Part shown: positions 55,915 to 64,000 of the stretch, in pieces | Position numbering within the stretch: the first letter of the stretch is position 1 | How the letters are laid out: every line of letters starts with the position of its first letter | NCBI GenBank assembly: GCA_900491605.1 | Contig: UESW01003903.1 | Coordinates: forward strand, 1,279,576 to 1,343,575 | Reading direction: 5' to 3' | DNA: 64,000 nt | DNA from: Calamus simplicifolius | Lineage: Eukaryota > Streptophyta > Magnoliopsida > Arecales > Arecaceae | Notes under the pieces: generated by a model | What the model saw: only the letters and a program-made list of their open reading frames with translations | What the model was told of the DNA's origin: nothing | Database searches by the model: none | Position numbers and translations under genes: made by a program

Positions 55915-56223
55915 ATGGCCTCTCAAGGAGGAGAGCGATCGTCTGATGAACTAAGGGCGTCAATCAATGGCCAGTTACATCCGACGAGGGGCCACCCCAC
56001 GATCACCGTCGACGGGCTAGGCCTAGCGTCGACCCTCGCGAGTCACCAGCGGCTCGTGAGGGTTGTTGAGGAATATGTTGACGTTTCTACGAGGGAGGCG
56101 GAGGCCCTGCGCCGGGTGGCGGACCAGCAGAAGGAAGAGATAGTATCACTCCGCCAGCAGGTCGCCGATCTCGCTGAACGCCTGGAGGACCTGCTGGCGT
56201 CTGGGAGTGATAGTGAGCCCTAG
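55915..56223 (+). CDS. Small + strand protein (102 residues) with coiled coil, unknown, inside element 2
   Basis: The open frame starts at ATG 55915 (context TTGCCATGGCC), MASQGGERSSDELRAS, and has a C-terminal heptad-like stretch (VADQQKEEIVSLRQQVADLA) ending GSDSEP, TAG. It is intact, GC-rich like the pol genes, and flanked by a TATA box upstream and a T-rich 3' region with AATTAATGAAAAAGG (about 56297). It is antisense to the retrotransposon. I do not recognise the family. It may be a degenerate relative of the coiled-coil part of the Transposase_28-like protein, but that is only a guess. Confidence 0.55.
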   Translation: MASQGGERSSDELRASINGQLHPTRGHPTITVDGLGLASTLASHQRLVRVVEEYVDVSTREAEALRRVADQQKEEIVSLRQQVADLAERLEDLLASGSDSEP

Positions 56224-56694
56224 CTGGGGCTTCTTTCTCCTCTTTTCTTTTTCTTTTTGTTTCTTCTGTTTCTCTTTTTGTATTTCCTTTTATAATTAAT
56301 GAAAAAGGCCTTTTTTTGACAACCTCTTATTTTCGAAGAAGAACCATTCATATTTGAATAGTCGAAGAGCCTGGATGGCTCCATTGGTTCACGTGCTGAG
56401 CCATGGCTTCGTTTGAGCAGGGCGTTTGTTCGGTAGGTTATAGGGGCATTGCCCAAAGATTTTAGCAGCAAAAAGGGGGGATTCCCCGGCCTTGCCTGGG
56501 GTTCATGGCCGGTCATGTAAGGCTTTTTGAACCCTTTAGGGGTTTGCCGGAGGCACATTCTTTGTGCGTGTTGACGGTTTTTGCTCAGTGTGCCTTTTTT
56601 CAAACCGGCCGAAGTTCTGGGGACTACTTGGAAGTCCTTCGGCTTTATTCGGGGCCCACGTACTTTGGTTTTATGTCGGGACTTTAATTCGAAG
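56224..56694. other. Element 2 spacer between the small antisense ORF and the main array
   Basis: Probable 3' end of the small + strand unit, then sequence without a recognised gene. Confidence 0.6.
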
Positions 56695-57870
56695 AATTAT
56701 TGCTCAGCCCAGCCGAGGTTCGGAGAATTTTTTACTTGGCCCCGCCAAGGTTCGGAGAAATTGTGGCTCGGCCCTGCCGAGGTTCGGAGAATTTTTACTT
56801 GGCCCTGCCAAGGTTCAGAGAATTTGTTTCTCGGCCCATCCGAGGTTCGGAGAATTTTTACTTGGCCCTGCCAAGGTTCGAAGAAATTGTTGCTCGGCCC
56901 AGTCGAGGTTCGGAGAATTTTTACTTAGTCCTGCCAAGGTTCGAAGAATTTGTTGCTCGGCCCAGCCGAGGTTCGGAGAATTTTTACTTGGCCCTGCCAA
57001 GGTTCGGAGAATTTTTACTTGGCCCTGCCAAGGTTCAGAGAATTTGTTGCTCGGCCCAACCGAGGTTCGGAGAATTTTACTTGGCCCTGCCAAGGTTCGG
57101 AGAATTTGTTGCTCGGCCCAGCCGAGGTTCGGAGAATTTGTTGCTCGGCCCAGCCGAGGTTCGGAGAATTTTTTACTTGGCCCTGCCAAGGTTCGGAGAA
57201 TTTGTTGCTCGGCCCAGCCGAGGTTCGGAGAATTTTACTGGGCCCTGCCAAGGTTCGGAGAATTTGTTGCTCGGCCCAGCCGAGGTTCGGAGAATTTTTA
57301 CTTGGCCCTGCCAAGGTTCGGAGAATTTGTTGCTCGGCCCAGCCGAGGTTCGGAGAATTTTTACTTGGCCCTGCCAAGGTTCGGAGAATTTTACTTGGCC
57401 CTGCCAAGGTTCAGAGAATTTGTTGCTCGGCCTAGCCGAGGTTCGGAGAATTTGTTGCTCGGCCCAGCCGAGGTTCAGAGAATTTTTTACTTGGCCCTGC
57501 CAAGGTTCGGAGAATTTGTTGCTCGGCCCAGCCGAGGTTCGGAGAATTTTTTCTTGGCCCTGCCAAGGTTTGGAGAATTTTTACTTGGCCCTGCCAAGGT
57601 TCGGAGAATTTGTTGCTCGGCCCAGCCGAGGTTCGGATAATTTTTTACTTGGCCCTGCCAAGGTTCGGAGAATTTGTTGCTCGGCCCAGCCGAGGTTCGG
57701 AGAATTTGTTGCTCGGCCCATCCGAGGTTTGGAGAATTTTTACTTGGCCCTGCCAAGGTTCGGAGAATTTGTTGTTCGGCCCAGCCGAGGTTCGGAGAAT
57801 TTTTACTTGGCCCTGCCAAGGTTCAGAGAATTTTGCTGCTCGGCCCGGCCGAGGTTCGGAGATTTCCTGT
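56695..57870. repeat. Hairpin minisatellite, main block, about 38 units, element 2
   Basis: Two unit types of about 30 bases alternate in most of the array: TACTTGGCCCTGCCAAGG and GCTCGGCCCAGCCGAGG, each followed by TTCGGAGAATTT. Each contains a 6-bp stem with a three-base loop. The long open frames across the block on both strands (up to 392 codons) are artefacts of a unit length near a multiple of three and a lack of stop codons. It lies between the pol stop and the small antisense gene. Confidence 0.95.
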
Positions 57871-58035
57871 TCAGATAGGTAGCTCGATCGTGCCGAGGAT
57901 TAGTAAGCAGCATCTGTTTCTTTTCGCAATCTTTGGCAATGTAATGCACAATGATTTACGTTGCAAATTACGAAAACATGTGTCGACAGGAAGGTATAAT
58001 GAGGCATATGAAAATGGACCTATAGAGGACATACC

Positions 58036-59291
58036 CTATTGATAATACTTACGGAGATTGTCCGAGTTCCATGTCCGGGGGATGGATTTCCCGTTTAAAG
58101 CTTGCAGCTTGTAGGTTCCCGGTCCAATGATCTCCGCTACTTGGTATGGGCCTTCCCAGTTTGGTGCCAGCTTTCCTTGTTCCAGTGGTTTGGAAATAGA
58201 GGCCTTCCGGAGAACAAGGTTGCCAGGCAGAAAGGCTTTCCCTTTGACTCTGGAGGCATAGTAGCGGGCCACCCTTTGTTGATAAGCAGCCACTCTGATC
58301 CGGGCCTTTTCTCTGATCTCCTCTATCAGGTCGAGGTTGGTGCGGAGCTGTTCATTGCTAGCTTCCTCTGAGTAGCTTTCCACCCGCAACGATGGATGGC
58401 CTACTTCCACAGGGATAACGGCCTCCGTGCCGAAAGCCATCCGGAATGGGGTTTCACCTGTCGGGATTCTCGGGGTGGTGCGGTAGGCCCATAGAACATG
58501 ATGCAGCTCCTCCGCCCACCTGCCTTGGGCTCTGGAAAGGCGAGCTTTGATCCCCTGAAGGAGGGTCCTATTGGTCACTTCGGCTGCTCCGTTGGCTTAT
58601 GGATGCCCGACCGAGGTGAGGTGGTGACGGATTTCATGCTCCTCACAGAACTAGCGAAATTTAGAGTTGTCGAACTGCTTACCGTTATCGGTGATTATGG
58701 TATGCGGGAGGCCAAATCGACAGATGATGGACCTCCATACAAAATCTTTGGCCCGTGCCTCGGTTATTTGTGCAACCGCCTCCGCCTCGACCCATTTAGT
58801 GAAGTAGTCGATGGCGATAAATAGGAATTTCCGCTGCCCGTGGCAAGCGGGAATGGGCCGAGGATGTCCATCCTCCATTTAGCGAAGGGCCAAGCAGAGG
58901 ATATGGGAACTAGGCCGGCGGAGGGGAGCCTTTGGATGCTTGAGTGCCTCTGGCATGGGTCGCAGGCTCGGACTAGATTGTCTGCATCCTTCTGCATGGT
59001 CGGCCAGTAGTAGCCTTGTCGCAGCACCTTGTGGCATAGGGACCGGCTTTCCAGATGGTTGCCGCAAATCCCTTCATGCACTTCGCGTAGAGCATAATCT
59101 GCTTCAAACGGACGCAGACATCTGAGCAGTGGCATGGAGAAGGACCGTTTGTAAAGCTGGTTGTCGATCAATACGTAGTGGGTGGCCTGCAACTTCAGCT
59201 TTCTAGCCTCTCTCCGGTCGGGTGGAAGCGACCCTTCTTTGAGATATTTAAGAATGGGATCGAACCATGATGGTTCAGCTTCAACTTGCAT
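58036..59291 (-). pseudogene. pol: Integrase region of Ty3 element 2
   Basis: - strand blocks: HKVLRQGYYWPTMQKDADNL, CDPCQRHSSIQ (zinc-binding part), WRMDILGPFPLA, FTKWVEAEAVAQITEARAKD, FGLPHTIITDNGKQFDN, then NRTLLQGIKARLSRAQGRWA and YRTTPRIPTGETPFRMAFGT, and a C-terminal part with NWEGPYQVAEIIGPGTYKLQ ending KYYQ, TAG at 58036-58038. Frame breaks fall near 58640 and 58860. Confidence 0.88.
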
Positions 59292-60960
59292 TATTCGGTC
59301 GGCTTCCGTGATGCTGGCTTCTCTAGGGTCTCCAGGTGGAACTTTTGTTCGGCGTCCATTGATTCCGCGGTCGCCAATCGGGAGAGTAGGTCGGCACGGC
59401 CATTCTCGGATCTGGGAATCTGAATGATCTCAAATTCGATAAAATGGGGAAGCAGGCTCCACACCTCTTGAAGATATCGAACCATGTTCGGCTCCGAGCT
59501 TCAAACTCTCCTCGTACATGATCGGCCACCAGCTAAGAGTCGGTGAAGGCATTAAGCTTCTCCACCTTCAGATTGCGGGCGATTCAGAGGCCGGCTAACA
59601 GGGCTTCGTACTCGGCTTCATTGTTGGAGGTCGGGAAAGAGAACCGGACGCCATACTCAAAGGTTACCCCTCCGGACTGGTGAGAACCAGGCCCGCACCG
59701 GAGCGATGGGCATTAGATGACCCATCGACATGGAGGAGCCACCGGGCTCCAGATTTTGGTTCTTCGGGGGAGTCTGGGGTAGAACCGTCCTCCGGGATGG
59801 TACACTCGAGGAGGAAGTCGGCTAGCATCTGAGCTTTGACGGTCGGGCGAGGCTGAAAGTGTATGTCATGCTCGCTCAACTCGATGGCCCACTTGGTCAT
59901 TCTTCCCGATGTCTCGGGATGGTGGACTACCGCATTGATGGGTTGGTCGGTCAGGACCGCCACAGAATGTGCTTGGAAGTACGGTCATAGCTTCCGAACT
60001 GAGGTGATTAAGGCCAACACCATCTTCTCAATTCTGCTATACCTTGTTTCCGTATCGCGGAGTAGCCTGCTGACATAGTAGATCGGCTTCTGGACTTTGC
60101 CTTCTTCCCTGACCAGCACCGAACAGACGGCACCCTCTGAAACAGCCAGGTACAAGAACAGGGTCTCGCCCGGGGCTGGACTGCTGAGGAGTGGCGGCGA
60201 GCCGAGGTATTTCTTGAGATCTTGAAATGACTTTTGACATTCAGGAGTCCACTGGAAGTTCTTAGCCGACCGGAGGGTTTTGAAGAAGGGGAGGCATCTC
60301 TCGGCCGACCGCGCCACAAAGCGGTTAAGAGCCGCTATCCTCCCGGTTAGGCGCTGGACCTCTTTAATAGATGCCGGGGCGCCATTTGTTGGAGAGCTTG
60401 AATCTTCTGGGGGTTAGCTTCGATACCTCGCTGGGAGACCATGAAGCCGAGAAACTTCTCGGAGTTAACGCCGAAGGCGCATTTGGTCGGATTGAGTCTC
60501 ATCCCATACTTGCGCAGCGTTGCAAAGCTCTCTGAGAGGTCCTTGACATGCCGTGATGCTTCTTTGCTCTTGACCAGCATGTCGTCCACGTACACCTCCA
60601 TATTCCGGCCGATTTGCTCCTTGAATACTTGTTAACCAGCCTCTGGTAGGTTGCACCTGCATTTTTAAGACCAAAAGGCATGACACGGTAACAGTAAGTA
60701 CCTCGGTCGGTTATGAAGGCGGTCTTTTCTTCATCCTCAGGGGCCATCCGGATCTGATTGTAGCCTGAATAGGCGTCCATGAATGACAGCATCTGGTGAC
60801 CTGAGGTGGCGTCCACAAGCTGGTCGATCCGGGGAAGAGGGAAGCTGTCCTTCGGGCAGGCTTTGTTGAGGTCGGTGAAATCGATGCAAATCCTCCACTT
60901 GCCGTTCGACTTCTTCACCATAACGACGTTCGATAGCCAGCTTGGGTAATTTACTCCTGG
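59291..60960 (-). pseudogene. pol: Reverse transcriptase, RNase H and second RNase H of Ty3 element 2
   Basis: RT from 60921: WRICIDFTDLNKACPKDSFP, ATSGHQMLSFMDAYSGYNQI, CYRVMPFGLKNAGATYQRLV, then EVYVDDMLVKSKEAS in the next frame, so the catalytic YVDD is preserved. The first RNase H reads LFLYLAVSEGAVCSVLVREE and YYVSRLLRDTETRYSRIEKM. The second RNase H reads WLLHVDGSSNAHRSGAGLVL and, after a break, SENGRADLLSRLATAE. Several 1-base breaks are present (60625, 60375, 59975, 59670). Confidence 0.9.
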
Positions 60961-60985
60961 ATGAAGTTTGCCTTGATGAGTTTGT

Positions 60986-61830
60986 CTACCTCATCTTCAA
61001 TGGCCTTTTGTCGTTCCGGGGCGAAGCTCCTCTTTTTTGCTTGACGGGCCTGTGCATCTCGTCCACGTTGAGACGATGGACGAGAACCTCGGGGCTGATC
61101 CCTGGCATGTCAGAGGCGAACCAGGCGAAGATGTCAGCGTTGCTTCGAAGAAACCTGATCAATCCGCGCCGAGGTTCGCCCTTAAGCAGTGATCCAATTT
61201 TTATGGTTCGGTCGGGATGAGCCTCATCCAATGACACCTCCTCCATTTCCTCTGCCGGTTCTCCTCGCTGTTCGGCGAAGTCCTCTCGAGCATCTAGCCC
61301 ATCAACCTCCGGCATTCTAGACTGAAGGCTTGTAATGAAGCACTGCCGAGCCATGGCTTGACTTCCTCGCACAATTCCAACTCCTTGCTCGGTGGGGAAT
61401 TTCATGGATAAGTGCGGGATGAAGACAACTACCTTGAGGGACATCAGACCGGGCTGCCGAATATTGCATTGTATGGAGACCTGAGGTTGGTCACTAGGAA
61501 GTCCGTGTGGATAGTGACCACAAGGGGCCAGGCTCCCACGCGGACCGTCAGGGTGACGACCCCCTCCGGGATGATGACGTCGCCTGTGAATCCTATTAGA
61601 GTGGAATCCACGGCTCAAAGGTTTTCCATGAGTAATTTCATCCTGGCAAACACATCGAGGTACAAAACATTCACCGAACTTCCACTATCAACGAGGATTC
61701 GGCTTACATCATAGTTATTTAAATTGAGGGATACAACTAATGCGTTATCATGGGGGAACTGTATCCCTTGGAGATCATCGTCGGAGAAGGAGAGCTCGCC
61801 CGTCCGTGCCCTCTTCGGCCGATCCTTCAC
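60986..61830 (-). pseudogene. pro: Protease and linker region of Ty3 element 2
   Basis: YDVSRILVDSGSSVNVLYLD is the aspartic protease active-site block (about 61700). The next frame leads to LRSNADIFAWFASDMPGISP, the block before RT, at about 61100. Confidence 0.85.
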
Positions 61831-63394
61831 CGTCGTCCCTGGGGCTCGACCCGCTAGCCTCTTCGATCATGTTGATGCGGCCGATCACGGGTGGATTCGA
61901 TGGAGGAGGAGGTTGTTGAAGTTCGGGCTGGCGGTCACCTCCTTGTCCTGGCTCGGGCGCCCTCCTGAACTGATTCAGTCGTCCCCGCTGGATCAGCCTC
62001 TCGATTTCATTTTTCAGCTGCCAGCATTCTTCAGTGTCGTGGCCGTGCTCCCGGTGGTAGCGACAGTACTTGATGGGATCTCTTCGGGTCGGGTTCCCTC
62101 GGAGAGGAACTGGCCAGGGGAGCTGGCGCTCTATTTCCATGAGGATTTGCGCCCGGGGCACGGTTAGCGGAGTGTAGTGATCGAATCGCCTGGGAGGGCT
62201 CCGGGAGCGATTCCTTGGCGACAGCGGGGGAACTCTTTGGCGCAAGGTGGACTTGGCCGACGGGCGGGACGGTGCCTGTCGGGACCTTTGGGCTCCTTCT
62301 TCTTTGTCTGCTCGGCGCGGGCAACTCTCCGCGATTCTTCGACCCTAGCGTATTTGTCCGCTAGGGCCATCATATCAGAGAGGCTAGGGGGGTAGCTGAC
62401 TTCCATAGCCAGGTAGAAGTCGCTTTCCTTTGAGACTCCCCCCGCCAAGGCGGACATATCCACCTCATGATTAAGGTGGTCCACCTCTAACATGACCTTA
62501 TTAAAATGGCCAAGATAATTTCTCAAGGACTCCCCCTCTCTGCTTAACTTCGGAGAGGGAGTCAGATCTTCGTCGGTGGCGGCGGCTGCTGACGAACTGG
62601 CCAATAAAAAGACGGCTCAGCTCGTCAAATGAATCGATGGAACCAGCTTCAAGGCATTGAACCAGGTTCGGGCAGATCCTCTGAGGGTGGAAGGAAAGCG
62701 CGGCAGAGGACCGCATCGGATGCTCCGTGGAACATCATTATTGACCGGAAGCTGCTAAGATGGTCATCCGGGTCTGAAGAGACGTGGTAGGGTTCAACGG
62801 CTGGTAGCTTGACATGGAAGGGAATCACTTCCTCCATAATCCCCTTGGAGAAAGGGATGCCCGCTCTGCCTTGGGCTGGGGCGGATGGGCCTGCTTGGCA
62901 GCGTCCAGTTCCTGACGCATCTCCTGGATCTGACGACGGATCTCCTTCACCGGTCAGAGGAGGAGCTGGGCGTGAGGATCGCAAGGACGACGTCGAATCA
63001 TGGTGGGAGGTCACTGGGGAGAGGGATCAGGCTCGCCGAGATCTGGGAGGATTCCTATCATAACCGCCTCATGGGACTGGTTTGTCCCCTCTGGGTCGGT
63101 GTGGGGGGTCCGCGGATTTATGTGGACTGAAGGAGGAAGTTGCCGGCGAAGAAGGAATTGCGGCCTCCTTATGAAAGTGCGGAGCGAGAGGAGCCGTAAG
63201 GCGCTCCTGGACCAGGTGAGTCAGGGCCTGGACTTGCTGGACCAGCGAGGCGAACTGGTCCTGGGTCACCGGGATGGCAGGCGGTGACGGGGTTTCGATT
63301 GGTGGAGGCTGCGGCGCTACACCGCTCACGGATCAGGCCTCTGGGAAGCGGCCTGATCTTGGGCTTCAGAGGTTGCTCTTCTCCGATTGGCCAT
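61831..63394 (-). pseudogene. gag: gag of Ty3 element 2, frame-broken
   Basis: Starts at ATG 63394-63392 (MANRRRATSEAQDQAASQRP), 85 bases inside the LTR. A frame change near 63330 leads to TQDQFASLVQQVQALTHLVQ. Capsid blocks are YHVSSDPDDHLSSFRSIMMF, SIDSFDELSRLFIGQFVSSR and SLRNYLGHFNKVMLEVDHLN. The nucleocapsid motif is CRYHREHGHDTEEC, near 62045. The layout is the same as in element 1. Confidence 0.87.
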
Positions 63395-63458
63395 TAGAGA
63401 GGTTCTACTCCAGATCGAGATCCTTATCTCCTTCTTCAAGTTTTAATGGGACTTGAGG

Positions 63459-63476
63459 CCCTTCCTCTAGCGCCAA
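63459..63476 (-). promoter_or_regulatory. Presumed primer binding site of Ty3 element 2
   Basis: The - strand reads TTGGCGCTAGAGGAAGG two bases after the 5' LTR, similar in position and sequence to the site of element 1. The tRNA is not identified. Confidence 0.65.
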
Positions 63477-63478
63477 TC

Positions 63479-63877
63479 TGTTGCCGCCGGGATCCGTCCT
63501 CCGACTCGGGCGCAGTCGATCTCCAGGGGCGGACCTGCACACAAGTCCTCGCGCGAGAGGCATTGGGGGTGGCCCTCCACGGAAGACCCTCCGACGCTCA
63601 AGTCAGTGGGAGGAAATCGGCGATCAACCAGAAAATGGGGAGGTGGATCTCTCCGGTGAGTCTCTTCAGGGGCTTCCAATCGGGAGCTCTAGGGGGAGAG
63701 CACCGACGAGCAGCTGGTGAGAGTGGAGAGTGAGAGTGAGGGTGTCAGCGCGCGTACCTGAGGGAATCTGGGAGTGTCATATTTATAGGTTGTCACCTGG
63801 ATCTTGAGCGCCTTCTGGAAGGTTCAAAGGTTGTTAGGATACAGAGACGGATCGAATCGGGCCGTTGGGATCCATAT
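63479..63877 (-). repeat. 5' LTR of Ty3 element 2 (right), interrupted
   Basis: Matches 38432-38830 up to ...GGGATCCATAT and then stops abruptly where another element begins. Confidence 0.92.
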
Positions 63878-64000
63878 TGTAACATCCTGAAAACCTTGTA
63901 ATCTATGACATTTTCAGTTGAAATGAAAGATAGAAAGTTTTCTTGAAATATGGGTGTGTTGGCCTTTTGATAAATGTAAAGAGAAGAAATTTTGGAGTAA
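63878..64000. mobile_element. Start of a further inserted element, probably an LTR retrotransposon
   Basis: At 63878 the LTR of element 2 changes to TGTAACATCCTGAAAACC, a TG-starting sequence of the kind seen at LTR ends of plant chromovirus-type Ty3 elements. CATAT (63873-63877) would be the left target duplication. Only 123 bases are in the window, so type and strand are open. Confidence 0.6.

Larger units (their letters stand above)
38432..63877 (-). mobile_element. Ty3/gypsy LTR retrotransposon, Tat/Retand-like (element 2), carrying nested copia B
   Basis: The left (3') LTR is 38432-39492 and the right (5') LTR starts at 63479. It is interrupted at 63878 by another insertion, so its end is outside the window. 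The - strand order is gag (from 63394), zinc knuckle, protease, RT, RNase H, second RNase H, integrase (ending 58036). The region between pol and the 3' LTR holds three + strand transcription units and two kinds of hairpin minisatellite, plus the 10-kb copia B. About 20 differences in the first 398 LTR bases (about 5 percent by eye) make it younger than element 1. It is the same lineage as element 1 but a different family, since the LTRs are unrelated beyond a few bases. Confidence 0.9.

Noticed and set aside
56695..57870. CRISPR-like array
   Set aside because: Units are contiguous variants of one or two sequences without unique spacers, inside a plant retrotransposon.
56564..57878. Long open frames (up to 392 codons, both strands) across the main minisatellite
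   Set aside because: They consist only of the repeated unit read in different frames; there is no family resemblance or start context.

Overview
The window is plant nuclear DNA, almost certainly from a monocot with a large, retrotransposon-rich genome. A palm or a related commelinid/Zingiberales-type lineage would fit, but the species cannot be fixed from this sequence. The evidence is one host gene with GT-AG introns and a GC-rich first exon, followed by nested LTR retrotransposons of typical plant lineages. I saw no prokaryotic features, tRNA, rRNA or CRISPR arrays.

Layout. (1) 1-14874: a single-copy type host gene, AUGMIN subunit 5 (AUG5), on the + strand, with ten coding exons. Two exons each lack one base, which breaks the frame. 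Its introns hold a possible MITE, a 276-bp tandem duplication, a 35-bp tandem duplication and long CT/AT microsatellites. (2) About 15865-16275: a decayed intron-less remnant of a PsbP-domain (thylakoid lumen) gene on the - strand. (3) 16485-37295: Ty3/gypsy element 1 (Tat/Retand-like, - orientation, target duplication CAAAG). Ty1/copia SIRE-type element A (19258-29353, target duplication CGTCG) is nested in it. (4) 37301-38431: about 1.1 kb of AT-rich sequence with no recognised gene. (5) 38432 to beyond the window: Ty3/gypsy element 2 (same lineage and orientation), with young SIRE-type copia element B (44287-54370, target duplication CCTGG, two 1398-bp LTRs) nested in it. (6) 63878-64000: the start of another probable LTR element that interrupts the right LTR of element 2.

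How the parts work together. Each Ty3 element carries gag-protease-RT-RNaseH-second RNaseH-integrase on the - strand. On the opposite strand, between the pol end and the 3' LTR, each also carries a separate transcription unit. That unit has a TATA box, a 'putative gypsy-type transposon' (Transposase_28-like) domain, introns at corresponding places, a coiled-coil C-terminal half and a plant-like 3' end. Element 2 has two further small TATA-plus-ORF units in the same antisense direction, and arrays of short hairpin-forming tandem repeats. In the main array the two unit types differ by a compensatory base-pair change. Both copia elements share an in-phase GT...AG pair that would remove the end of gag, including its stop codon, and join gag to pol. 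Both also carry an extra 3' ORF of the 'putative plant transposon protein' type.

Sequence quality. Most frame breaks in the AUG5 exons and in the very young copia B look like single-base deletions in short homopolymers. Residual long-read assembly error therefore has to be considered before calling these genes dead.
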